From the NCBI GenBank assembly GCA_002368175.1, contig AP018172.1:6451001-6515000 (forward strand): 64,000 bases of DNA. The letters run 5' to 3'. Shown here in pieces: positions 33,782 through 42,702 of the stretch (positions within the stretch are counted from its first letter, which is position 1; each line of letters begins with the position of its first letter). The position numbers and the translations under genes are program-made. The DNA comes from Calothrix sp. NIES-2098. Lineage in GTDB: Bacteria > Cyanobacteriota > Cyanobacteriia > Cyanobacteriales > Nostocaceae. The notes under the pieces are model-generated. The model did not search any database and had not been told where the DNA came from. It saw nothing but the letters and a program-made list of their open reading frames with translations.

Positions 33782-34048
33782 TTAACGAGTTCCACTACCA
33801 TGCCGACTATCAGGGCCGCCATAATTTCGTGGTGTAAAGGTCTGCTTTAACTCTGGAGAATTAGGCTGAGATTTGGTTAAGTTTTCGCTACTTGTGCCAA
33901 GATTATCCATAGGCAAAGTATTAAAAGCTACAGTAGTATTAGCTGTTTTAGGCATTACTAAATAAACACCGATCAACAATATTGCAATACTAGTAATTCT
34001 TAAATGATTAATTATAGACTTAGGTAAATCTGCTGTTTCGGTTTTCAT
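33782..34048 (-). CDS. Small membrane-anchored protein with GGPDSRHGSGTR tail
   Basis: 88 residues: a short cytoplasmic leader, one hydrophobic segment (about 15-33, LRITSIAILLIGVYLV), a polar Asn/Ser/Thr-rich region, and the C-terminal motif FTPRNYGGPDSRHGSGTR. The GGP(D/G)S..GSGTR tail recurs at the ends of various secreted or anchored cyanobacterial proteins; I do not know its role. It could be a uncleaved-signal anchored periplasmic peptide. No operon partner is visible: gaps of 224 bp and 1.4 kb flank it. Confidence 0.65.
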   Translation of the reverse strand: MKTETADLPKSIINHLRITSIAILLIGVYLVMPKTANTTVAFNTLPMDNLGTSSENLTKSQPNSPELKQTFTPRNYGGPDSRHGSGTR

Positions 34049-35471
34049 GCTTTTTCTCTATGTTACTAACAGTAAATATGCTCATTATCCCAGATAAACA
34101 TTAAATTTTTATTAATTTTTTACTACAAATAAATGAACTTTGCGGGAAACAAACAGTCTTTATTAGCTGGCTGGTTTGGCTTGGAGTAATTTGGGAAGAA
34201 ATTATTGGACAATATAGAAATACAATTTAGGTTGCGTTTATAACATCGGTCTAAAGTTAGAGATTTTCACACACTCCTTAAACACGTGTATTTACTAAAT
34301 TGTTATTCCTTAACACAATTTTAATATTGTAGTGCATAAATACTATGTTGGCTGGACTACAAATCTAGGTAAATCAACCTGAATTTCTGGAATGTTAAGA
34401 AGTCCATAGCAGAGAGGATTGCTAAACTTTAAAGTTTAAAGTTGCCCTTTGGTATTTTTATATTCATTGCTAGATAAGCAAAATTAGTCAAAATTCTAGC
34501 AGATATAAAAGCTTGCTTAAGTATATATGCTGAAAATTTGCCAATATCTAGTGCTTTGCTCGCATAAACTATGCAAAAAAGCTCCCAAAAGTCATCCATT
34601 AATTCTAAAGAAAAGTTTAATTTTATTGACAAACTACCTATTTTATCATCCTTACATTACTAATACAGATTCTTCACACCACATTCCGGTTAATATGACA
34701 AAGTTATTGCTAGAGCTAAAAAAGAATTAATGTGAGCGAGTCTTTTCTCACAAGCAAACGACAGTTAACCTAATTGCACACCATCTCTTGTTCGCTATTT
34801 AGACATTCCTGTATATAGAAGCCCTCTAGGCTGCTTATTTTCACATAGGAGTGTGGAAATACTCTTTCTGCGTGGTGGCTCACTTCCTAGCTTTAGGAAT
34901 CATTTCAGGAATTAAATTGGATTGTTATAATACCCAATCACTTTTCAACGCAGAACTCATGTAACAGGCATATAAATTACCTTGCGTAAATGAGATGATT
35001 TATTGTTTGAATTTCCCTGATAGGATTTCGATATGAAAATGCATAAATAAGCTTGAGTTGGTAAAATTTTTAATTAGCTCTGATAAGTTCTATTCTGAGG
35101 GCGTTAATGTGAAAACTCACGCAAATTTGGATTTATGTAATGGAGATTACATAAATTCTTAACTTTAAATAGTTCTAATGAAGTATTTATATAAAAGTCA
35201 ATAAAATATATATTTTCAATATACGAAATTAATTGTGATATTTAATCTAATAGTTCTTTTTACTAAGAAAGTAATATTGTTGATTTACTCCTATATAAAA
35301 GCTCGCTAATTAGATAACTAGATTACTCTTGTAGTTGTTGCAATTCTACGCAAATAATTTCAGGAGTAAAATCGGAATGCTATATGTTTTTGAGTTTGTT
35401 TAGCTCAGGGCTAATGGTTAATCAACAATAAATGCTTTTCACCCTACCAAAATTTTATCAGGAGTGTACTG
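34049..35471. other. 1.4-kb gap without a convincing gene
   Basis: AT-rich. Two overlapping opposite frames (34429-34632 minus, 34527-34730 plus) are short, lack ribosome sites and family character, and are rejected. A small palindrome CCTAGCTTTAGG lies at 34887-34898. The last 150 bp should hold the promoter of the gene at 35472. It could host a non-coding RNA; none was identified. Confidence 0.5.
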
Positions 35472-35714
35472 ATGACACAGGTTAATCAAGAACATCTCGA
35501 TCGATTTCTCTATCCTCAATATCGCTATTATGGGTCTTTCAAGCCAGAAAGCCTTGCCTTTAATGCAAATCTCCAAGAATTTGCACAGAAAGTTGGTTAT
35601 ATCAGTGTTTTAGAAACAGCGGGCAAACTTTCTCCAGAAGAAGCCTATAGGCAGATTAAAGAACTTTGGAAACAGTTAAAGCAAAGCAAAAAAGAATTAG
35701 GAATTGGTCAATAA
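35472..35714 (+). CDS. Small cyanobacterial protein, possibly DUF7219 family
   Basis: 80 residues. FLYPQYRYYGSFKPESLAFN and LQEFAQKVGYISVLETAGKL then SPEEAYRQIKELWKQLKQSK: aromatic-rich N-terminus and a helical C-terminal half, no membrane segment. I recall cyanobacterial small proteins with this FLYPxxRYYGxFxPExLxFNANLQEFAQ signature, but the DUF number is from memory. Function unknown. ATG at 35472 has AGGAG 7 nt upstream, supporting translation. An A/T hairpin (ATAGCC / GGGCTAT near 35737-35757) follows and may terminate it. Confidence 0.75.
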   Translation: MTQVNQEHLDRFLYPQYRYYGSFKPESLAFNANLQEFAQKVGYISVLETAGKLSPEEAYRQIKELWKQLKQSKKELGIGQ

Positions 35715-36033
35715 ATAGCTAAAAATTGGTGTTATATAGCCTCAATTATTAGGGCTATGTATACATCTTATAACAATTTAAACGTAATATCTGTATGTAG
35801 GGTGGGCATCGTTTATCAGATGCCTATCTGCTGAACATTCTTACATATATTGTCATAATAAAGTTAATACCAATTGCAAAAAGAAAGCGACAGATAAATT
35901 GTAGCGGTGAAATTTTACTGTCCATCATGGCAATGCATGTGTCGCTAAATCGAAATTTATCAATAAAAAACTGGATATTTATCATCTAATTTATCCAACT
36001 AAAGATTGCTTGAATTTCTATTTAAAGCTGTTG
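35715..36033. other. Convergent intergenic region
   Basis: Between the 80-residue gene (plus) and the PAS-Crp gene (minus). A short hairpin sits at 35737-35757; the rest is AT-rich with no gene seen. Confidence 0.4.
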
Positions 36034-37203
36034 TTAATTAACATTTTTCAAAACCATGTGCTTTTGAGCATCAAAACTAATTAAACCTTGTTGTTTTAAT
36101 TTGCTCAGAAAACGTGTAATTGTGACTCGATTTGCACAGCAAGCGCTAGCAATATCTTCATGAGTCAAACGCGCGCTTAGACGCGTTCCCCCTGGTACAG
36201 GTTCACCAATTTCTTGTTTGAGAAATTCCAAAAGATAATGCAAGCGTTCTTGTACTTGACGCTTGCCGGAAATTGCTAACAAGGATTCTGTTTGCTGTAA
36301 CCGTTGATTGATTTTTGGTAGAAAGTTATGGCTAATGCTAGGAGAAGCAGCTATCTCTGACACGTGAATTGATACTATTTCCACATCGGATAGAGCTATT
36401 GCTTGATAAATCTTCAAAGATGTCATATTGGAGCCAAAAATCATCCCTGCTCCTACCAAACCGATCAGCACTTCTTCACCTGTTTCACAGAAAGTACTGA
36501 GTTTTACCCAACCCCGACAAACATATAAAATTTGTAGCGGATTGAGAGAAATATTGTCTCCTTTAGAATATTTATAGATGCGGCGATCGCGAATAACGCT
36601 GCTGACGCTCTTAGTTTCTGGCGATTCCCATTGCTGGCGTTCAGTGATCTTGCGTACTAACCACCGCAAAGATATTACCTGACCTTGTTGATTGCGGACA
36701 GCCGCTACTGTTAAACCAGCATTAAAAGTATCGCCATGACGTTGCTGCAAGTGTACTAATAATTCAGTGTCTAGATCTGATTCAGATAATCGGTTGATTT
36801 CTGTACGAATTTGCTGACGTTCTTCGATGGGGACAAAGTTGGTAATTGGTTTACCTACTAAGAATTGTTTAGAAACATTAAGTAACTTAGCTGCCATTTG
36901 GTTAGCTTCGTGGATTGTCCCTGATGCATTAGTAACTAAATATGCATCTGGTGCTAAATCAAATAACTCCTGATAGCGTTGGCATTCGGTTTCTAAAAAA
37001 TTTTGTGTTCGTATTAATTCCTCATTTTGCTGATATAGTTCCTCTACCGCTAATTGCAAAGTTTTTGAACTGTTATGGAGTTCCTCAAAAGCTTGAGGTA
37101 GCATTTCTGAGGGTACCCAAGGTAAGACAGTAGCAGTTTGATATAAATCTGCTAAACGTTTGTGCAACACTTCTGTGCGTTGGAAAAACAGCTCCAGATT
37201 CAT
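36034..37203 (-). CDS. PAS-Crp/Fnr-family transcription regulator
   Basis: 389 residues. N-terminal coiled coil (about 30-75, AVEELYQQNEELIRTQNFLE), a PAS domain (about 76-190: ELFDLAPDAYLVTNASGTIH; RWLVRKITERQQ), a cNMP-binding-like beta-roll (about 205-300: ILYVCRGWVKLSTFCETGEE; GLVGAGMIFG), a helix, and a Crp-type winged HTH (LTHEDIASACCANRVTITRF). It is a cytoplasmic DNA-binding regulator with a built-in PAS sensor. The roll lacks an evident cAMP-binding RxS motif, as in many cyanobacterial NtcA-like regulators, so the ligand is unknown. It is transcribed alone; the diguanylate cyclase upstream on the same strand is 105 bp away. Confidence 0.88.
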   Translation of the reverse strand: MNLELFFQRTEVLHKRLADLYQTATVLPWVPSEMLPQAFEELHNSSKTLQLAVEELYQQNEELIRTQNFLETECQRYQELFDLAPDAYLVTNASGTIHEANQMAAKLLNVSKQFLVGKPITNFVPIEERQQIRTEINRLSESDLDTELLVHLQQRHGDTFNAGLTVAAVRNQQGQVISLRWLVRKITERQQWESPETKSVSSVIRDRRIYKYSKGDNISLNPLQILYVCRGWVKLSTFCETGEEVLIGLVGAGMIFGSNMTSLKIYQAIALSDVEIVSIHVSEIAASPSISHNFLPKINQRLQQTESLLAISGKRQVQERLHYLLEFLKQEIGEPVPGGTRLSARLTHEDIASACCANRVTITRFLSKLKQQGLISFDAQKHMVLKNVN

Positions 37204-37308
37204 GAGGAATTTCCTACCTTCTTACAGAGGTTCATTTTGAAAGTAACTATTTTTAGGAGTACAAAACTTCTATCTTAAGGTGTGGATCTGCGGAATTAAT
37301 CGATTCAA

Positions 37309-39516
37309 TTAAGCGAACTCATAGCGATTTTTACCCAAGTTTTTAGCACGGTACATAGCAGTATCTGCCTGTTTAATCAAAGTTTCACTATCGCGGCTGT
37401 TAAGAGGGTAGATACTGATCCCAATACTAGCAGAGACTTTAGTAGTATACCCATCTAAAACAATCGGTTCGGTAATAGTACTGAGAATTTTTTCGGCGAC
37501 TTTAGCAGCTACTTGGACGTTGGGAATTGCCCGTAGGATTACTGTAAATTCATCGCCGCCTAAGCGAGAAACTGTATCGCTACCGCGTAAGCAATTACTC
37601 AGTCTTTGTCCCACTGTTACCAAAAGGCGATCGCCAATTTCATGCCCCAAAGTATCATTTACTTGTTTAAACCCATCTAGATCGATAAATAATAATCCTA
37701 ATAATAAATTGTTATCCTGCGCCCAGTCTAAAGATTCAAGAAGTTTTTCGTTGAAAAATTTACGATTTGATAAGCCAGTTAGAGGGTCGTGATATGCCAG
37801 ATAACGCAAGTGGTCTTCTTTACGTTTTAATTCGGTGTTAGAACGGTAAAGTTCGGCAGCAGTACGCTTAAGTTCTTCTTCCATTTGCTTGCGCTGCGTA
37901 ATATCTCGAATCACCCCAACTAAAAAGTAATTACCCGCAGCATCTTTATGAAGCGATCGCTTAGTAGAAATTAAATGAGTCGAACCATAAGCATCGGTAA
38001 ATTCTTCTTCACTTTCCTGAGTTTGCTGAGTCTGGAAAACCTTCTCATCTTGCTGGCGAAATACATCAGCTTCATGTCTAGGAAAAAAGTCATAGTCTGA
38101 CTTTTCAATTAACAACTGATTGGCATAACCAATCAATCGGCAATAAGCTTCATTTAACACAATCCACTGATGTTGTTCGTTTTTGACAAAAATAGGATCG
38201 GGAATTGTATTAATAACTTGATGTAAAAACTCTTTGGAGCGTTTTAACTCTTCTTGCATTGAGGCAAGATAATTGGTAGTCCAAACAGCCGAAATACCAA
38301 ACGTAAGTAGTGGTGGAATCAAAGGAATCCACCAACCAGACAAAAAAGCAATATAGCAAACCAGAGCTAACAACAAGCAAAAGAGGATAATACTAACAGA
38401 TAACTTTGTTGGTTGGCGGATGCGCCATGCTGTTGTGGCTCCCAAATAAGACCAGCCAAAAATCCATAAGTATTCTAATAGCTTTGGCCAGACTTGCAGT
38501 AAAGGTCGTCCTTCTAACGCAGCAGCAATCAATTCATTGATAAAGTGAGCTTGCAGTTCAATTCCCGCGATAGGTTGTGCTGTACCCATCAACCTGCTAG
38601 ATTGCGGGATGAAAACAAAATCTTGCAAGCTAGGTGCAGTAGAACCAATCAGTACAATGCGATCGCTGAACCATTCTTTTGATACTCTGTCTGCTAGCAC
38701 ATCCCTCATCGCTACTTGGCGATAACTACAAGGTGCTGCGGATGAAGTAGGACAACTGGGTTTGGGAAAGTTGGATAAAATTTGGTAGCCTCGATCGTCG
38801 GCCCTAACATAAGCACCATCATTACCCTCAAATCTAGTAAACACTGCCTGACCCAACTGCAAGTAATCAGAGTTATTGGCTGCGGTTTGAGGAGTAATTC
38901 CGTATGATTTCAAATACAATAAAGCCAGCTTCAAGGCAAAGCTTTCGTGTGCTTTATTATCAATATGCCAATACAACAAGCTACGACGGATTTTGCCATC
39001 AGGGTCATATAAAACATTGTTAAAACCAACTCGATCGAGTTGATTTAGCACTGGTGGAGGTAAAACACTAGCATTTTTATTATTTGCCAGTTGTTCAATT
39101 CCTATCAAGTTTGGTATTGACTTATAAGCCTTCACCAAATTTTCATAACCAGGCTCTACTGGTAAATCCCGGTAAATATCTAAACCAATAGCGCGAGGTT
39201 GATAAGCGTTTAATTTTTGTAATAACTGGGCGATCGCATCATCTGGAATCGGCCAAGAACCTACTTGGCGTAAAGAAGCTTCATCAATCGCTACAATAGT
39301 AATGCGCTCTTCTGGTAGTTCGTGTGGACGTAAGCGAAACAATTGATCTAAAGCTGCTAATTCTAAAGATTGGAATAATCCAATAGAGCGTATAAGCAAA
39401 ATGCAGACTGCAACGCTGGAGGCGGTAATTAATTCCCTGTGACCTCGACCAAGCGGTTTTTTGAGTCCAGATATGAACCTTACAAGACGCTTGCCTAGCT
39501 GCTTACTCATTCCCAT
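37309..39516 (-). CDS. CHASE2-PAS-GGDEF diguanylate cyclase
   Basis: 735 residues. N-terminal TM near 35, an extracytoplasmic CHASE2 domain (about 55-340: LDQLFRLRPHELPEERITIV; RAIGLDIYRDLPV; DRIVLIGSTAPSLQDFVFIP), three TM helices (about 345-425), PAS (about 440-560), coil, and GGDEF (about 565-735: YHDPLTGLSNRKFFNEKLLE; FIDLDGFKQVNDTLGHEIGD; SRLGGDEFTVIL). GGDEF is intact and the RGSD five residues upstream fits an RxxD inhibitory site, so it should make cyclic di-GMP with product inhibition. It contrasts with the REC-EAL protein at 19205. The C-terminal NRYEFA end is normal. Confidence 0.95.
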   Translation of the reverse strand: MGMSKQLGKRLVRFISGLKKPLGRGHRELITASSVAVCILLIRSIGLFQSLELAALDQLFRLRPHELPEERITIVAIDEASLRQVGSWPIPDDAIAQLLQKLNAYQPRAIGLDIYRDLPVEPGYENLVKAYKSIPNLIGIEQLANNKNASVLPPPVLNQLDRVGFNNVLYDPDGKIRRSLLYWHIDNKAHESFALKLALLYLKSYGITPQTAANNSDYLQLGQAVFTRFEGNDGAYVRADDRGYQILSNFPKPSCPTSSAAPCSYRQVAMRDVLADRVSKEWFSDRIVLIGSTAPSLQDFVFIPQSSRLMGTAQPIAGIELQAHFINELIAAALEGRPLLQVWPKLLEYLWIFGWSYLGATTAWRIRQPTKLSVSIILFCLLLALVCYIAFLSGWWIPLIPPLLTFGISAVWTTNYLASMQEELKRSKEFLHQVINTIPDPIFVKNEQHQWIVLNEAYCRLIGYANQLLIEKSDYDFFPRHEADVFRQQDEKVFQTQQTQESEEEFTDAYGSTHLISTKRSLHKDAAGNYFLVGVIRDITQRKQMEEELKRTAAELYRSNTELKRKEDHLRYLAYHDPLTGLSNRKFFNEKLLESLDWAQDNNLLLGLLFIDLDGFKQVNDTLGHEIGDRLLVTVGQRLSNCLRGSDTVSRLGGDEFTVILRAIPNVQVAAKVAEKILSTITEPIVLDGYTTKVSASIGISIYPLNSRDSETLIKQADTAMYRAKNLGKNRYEFA

Positions 39517-40081
39517 TACCTAGTGGGGAGAAATATAAATATTTTTTATTTGCGATCTCTATCCAGTACGGGGCGAATGTAGCTTAAAGGTCGAGCTACA
39601 CTAGCTTTTTCAGAGTCTATTCAGATAGATTGAATTTCTCAAGATGAATCTTGGCTATTCATTATCTACTGAAATAGCAATTGGAACTCTTGCGCTTCTT
39701 AGCACAAGTTAAGTATAAATAGTGTTTTTTAAGTACAGTAGTATATCTATCGAAAGTATTAAAATTGAATATTTGCATAATTGTGTATTAAATCTTGTTA
39801 AGAGTATAAAAAAATTGCTAGTTATGGTAAATTCACTGGAAACTAATTGAATAATTAAATTTGTAATGTCTTGAATTTATTTGCTTATTGCCATTAAAAA
39901 GCAAACATATCGCAAAAACTACTAATTAAAAAATAATACATAGGGTCATAGCTGATGTTTTATATTATTTATTACTCAAAATGAATAAGTCAACCGGAAG
40001 CAAATTTGCTGTATGCAACCAGTTGACTATTCAGTATCAAACCTCAGTTTAATTTGCTAGCAAGTAACTTGCTGAAGTTCA
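39517..40081. other. Intergenic region between VKOR and CHASE2 genes
   Basis: 565 bp, AT-rich, both flanking genes minus. It contains the hairpin at 39983-40032 and presumably the promoter of the diguanylate cyclase near 39520-39700. No gene supported. Confidence 0.45.
39983..40032 (-). terminator. Hairpin downstream of the VKOR gene
   Basis: GAATAAGTCAAC (39983-39994) pairs with GTTGACTATTC (40022-40032) with one bulged A. On the minus strand it is followed by TTCATTTTGAG. Lies about 50 bp past the stop at 40082. Confidence 0.55.
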
Positions 40082-41068
40082 TTACTTGAAATATTTGAAG
40101 TTCCGAGAACCTGTATAATTAGAAACTTTAGCTAGTTCTTCTAAATTTTGAACTCCGCTATAGCTTTTCCCGTTAATTATCCAAGTGGGGAAACCTTCTA
40201 TTTTGGCAGCTTTACACAGATCTGGTTGAGCCTTTAATCCATCAGGAGCGCACTCAACCTTAATATTATCGTTAATAATCTTGTAAGCTTCTTTACCAAA
40301 TATCAACTTCTGTTCGTGGCAGTGTGGACACCAATAAGCAACATATTCCTTAGCACCTATTTTGACAAGATGATTTGCTAAGGCTATTTCCGCCTCCCCA
40401 GATGTAGTAGTGATTTCCCAACCAAATGCTGGGTTAGGATTTTCTTTAGGAGTAAAGCTGATTTGTACTGGTTTACCAGAAGTTGGTTCAGGTGTAGTGC
40501 TTAATTGATTGGCATTACTAAAGACTGCTAAAGTGCCAATCAAGGTAATCATCCCCACAATAATGGCAGTAAAGAAAATCTGCCCCACATCTTCCCAAGT
40601 ACGTCCGATAATCGTCAGTACCAAAAGACTGACAGAGAAAAAAGCTGAGGCAATACAGTAAGGACAAACAGCTTTAATTTGCGTTGCCAACAAATACATT
40701 AAGTAGCCGCTAAAGATGGACATAGCGATCGCCCCTACTAAAAGCAGCCACCAAGTCAAGTTTTCTATTTGTTTGCGGTTATTGTTTTCCCCAGATTTTA
40801 ATGCTAAGGGAGTCAAAGCAAATATCAGCATCCCGGTGTAAGCCAAAAACCCAAATAAAGCCAATGGCTGACCAAACACCGTTGCCCAAGGGCTGGAAAG
40901 TACATCGTTACAACCTCTGACACCAGCTTGTGCTACACAAGCTGCACTACCTCCGGTTAACTTTTCGATAGTGAGATAACCTGTTGTTAAGGCACCAAGC
41001 CCGGCGATCGCGGCAATCAATGGCCGCGACCATTTGTGAATCCAAGGAGTAGAACGGCGGCGAATCAT
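40082..41068 (-). CDS. VKOR-thioredoxin fusion oxidoreductase
   Basis: 328 residues. Four to five TM helices form the vitamin-K epoxide reductase domain (about 18-190). A loop cysteine pair lies in AACVAQAGVRGCNDVLSS, and the quinone-site CPYC is in IKAVCPYCIASAF. A Thr/Pro-rich linker precedes a lumen/periplasm-facing thioredoxin-like domain with CPHC in YVAYWCPHCHEQKLIFG and cis-Pro FPTW. It forms disulfides in exported proteins with electrons passing to quinone, as in the structurally known cyanobacterial homologue. Extra cysteines (ECAPDG, DLCKAA) are typical. The ATG start is clear. btpA lies 118 bp upstream on the same strand with a repeat between. Confidence 0.95.
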   Translation of the reverse strand: MIRRRSTPWIHKWSRPLIAAIAGLGALTTGYLTIEKLTGGSAACVAQAGVRGCNDVLSSPWATVFGQPLALFGFLAYTGMLIFALTPLALKSGENNNRKQIENLTWWLLLVGAIAMSIFSGYLMYLLATQIKAVCPYCIASAFFSVSLLVLTIIGRTWEDVGQIFFTAIIVGMITLIGTLAVFSNANQLSTTPEPTSGKPVQISFTPKENPNPAFGWEITTTSGEAEIALANHLVKIGAKEYVAYWCPHCHEQKLIFGKEAYKIINDNIKVECAPDGLKAQPDLCKAAKIEGFPTWIINGKSYSGVQNLEELAKVSNYTGSRNFKYFK

Positions 41069-41069
41069 A

Positions 41070-41186
41070 AACTGTGATTGGGAATGAGGAAGTGGGTATG
41101 GGAAATTGGGGATTGGGCATTGGGAATTGGAGATTGGGGATTAATCTCCTTGTCCTCCTTGTCTCCCACGCCCCATTCCCCATGCC
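41070..41186. repeat. GGGGATTGGG-type heptamer repeat between btpA and VKOR gene
   Basis: Runs of TGGGAAATTGGGGATTGGGC-type DNA are followed by the C-rich complement type (CTTGTCTCCCACGCCCCATT). Same class as 24178, 48571 and 52797. The two halves are partly complementary. Confidence 0.7.
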
Positions 41187-42035
41187 CTATGATCGTATAG
41201 TTACCGAGGAAATTGATTTAGTTTCACCCTTAGAGTTCCAACTCCGACGTGCGGCTTCGACAAATTGACTGACACGAATTGGGTCAATTGGTTGCTCAAT
41301 CCGACCGTGGCGTTTTAGGGAACTGGAAACAATTACACCATCTGCTGCCTGCATTAGTGTAGCTATATTTTCCCAATTAGCTCCACTGCCTATGAATACT
41401 GGCGTGCCATTGGCTGCGCCACAAGCCAGTTCCAAATCTTCTATGTTAGGCGGACTACCAGTAGCCCAGCCTGACAAAATTACTGCATCTGCTAATCCCC
41501 TTTCGATTGTATCTTTGACAGCAACCGTGAGATTGGGGGAACTTAAAGGGCGAGCGTGCTTGACCAAAACATCGGCAAGAATTTTCACATCAGTGCCTAA
41601 TTCCCGCCGATAGCGGAGTAATTGATGGGCTTCTCCCTCAATCAATCCTTGATCGGTTGCCATTACTCCTGTGAGGACGTTGACGCGAATAAATTGCGCC
41701 CGCACGCAACTGGCGATCGCCATTGCACTTTTGGCATCATTCCGCAAAACATTCAAACCTACAGGCAATGTCACCATATTCTGTATTCGTTGCACGATCA
41801 CAGTCATGGCACTCACAACCGCTGGATCGACCTGGTTTTTGGTAAACGGCGCATCGAAAAAATTTTCTACAATGATCCCGTCTACTCCACCACTTGCCAG
41901 GGCTGTTGCTTCTTGTTCGGCGCGGTCAATTACTGTCTTCAGGTTGCCTCCCCAGCGGGGTGAGGTTGGCAGTGGTAATAGGTGAACCACTCCAATAATC
42001 GGTGTTCGAGTTTTAAATAGCTGATCTAAGTCCAC
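41187..42035 (-). CDS. btpA: BtpA-family photosystem I biogenesis protein
   Basis: 282 residues from GTG at 42035 (MDLDQLFKTRTPIIGVVHLL). Motifs: LPTSPRWGG, SGGVDGIIVENFFDAPF, VGLNVLRNDAKSAMAIA, ADAVILSGWATGSPP, PVFIGSGANWENI and DGVIVSSSLKRHG. The TIM-barrel-like BtpA family is needed for stable accumulation of PSI reaction-centre proteins in Synechocystis; the catalytic role is unresolved. A longer GTG start at 42062 would add nine residues from the palindromic TCCGCGAAGCGGA DNA, so the shorter one is preferred, with moderate certainty. Confidence 0.93.
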   Translation of the reverse strand: MDLDQLFKTRTPIIGVVHLLPLPTSPRWGGNLKTVIDRAEQEATALASGGVDGIIVENFFDAPFTKNQVDPAVVSAMTVIVQRIQNMVTLPVGLNVLRNDAKSAMAIASCVRAQFIRVNVLTGVMATDQGLIEGEAHQLLRYRRELGTDVKILADVLVKHARPLSSPNLTVAVKDTIERGLADAVILSGWATGSPPNIEDLELACGAANGTPVFIGSGANWENIATLMQAADGVIVSSSLKRHGRIEQPIDPIRVSQFVEAARRSWNSKGETKSISSVTIRS

Positions 42036-42702
42036 GTCTTTAATCCGCTTCGCGGAGTCCACAGTCCATTAGTCTAGAGTCTAGAATTGTTTGACAATAA
42101 CTAATGGACCAATGATTAAATGTTTAATTGATTTTATGTTGGTCGGTTTTCCGCCTCCCCCTTAAGATGGAAATTGGCGTCAAAGCTTCCATAAGATATG
42201 TTAAGATAAAACTTGACTACAAAGAGGAGTTTGCCACTCACAAGACGCGAGGCAGCTTCCCAAGATTTTAGGTTTCTCACCTGCGCAACTTCGTAGGCAA
42301 AACCCGATCTGAAGGGTAGCATTACTGCTAGATTAGGCATAGTCGCGAGCGCGATTTCCCTGAGGGTAGCGACTTCTCACAACCAGCCCTTTGGGCGGCT
42401 TCCCGATGGGTAAATTAACAACGCACACGCTCTCGGTAATGTAAAATACCAACAGGCGAATTGTTAAAAAATATAAAAAGTGTCAAATGTACCCAAGACA
42501 CTCCATTTTACCCTGGGAAAACGGATTAATAAAAGCATCATAGCATGACCTGAACCTGATTAAGGTCATAGGTTTGCGGACAGCGACGGGCAATGCTACT
42601 CTTCCACTTGAGTACTGTCCGCGTATGGGTGCAGATAAAACAGAGCCAATTCAGCGCTGTTTGTGTTTGAAGAAAAGAAAAAACGGAAAATTTTGGCAAA
42701 AT
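42036..42702. other. Divergent region between btpA and rimO
   Basis: About 670 bp with promoters of btpA (minus) and the rimO pair (plus). It holds palindrome TCCGCTTCGCGGA (42044-42056), GTCTAGAGTCTAGA-like repeats near 42071-42085, and hairpin ATGACCT / AGGTCAT (42545-42569). The short frames here have no family character. A long leader for rimO is plausible. Confidence 0.5.
42545..42569 (+). promoter_or_regulatory. Hairpin in the probable rimO leader
   Basis: ATGACCT (42545-42551) / AGGTCAT (42563-42569), 11-nt loop, 133 bp before the rimO ATG. It could be a leader element; no T-run, so not a terminator. Confidence 0.35.

Noticed and set aside
34429..34730. Two overlapping opposite-strand frames of about 67 codons
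   Set aside because: Short, mutually antisense, no ribosome sites and no protein family character.
41070..41186. Tandem G-rich units considered as a CRISPR or VNTR array
   Set aside because: Units are degenerate heptamers without constant-length spacers.
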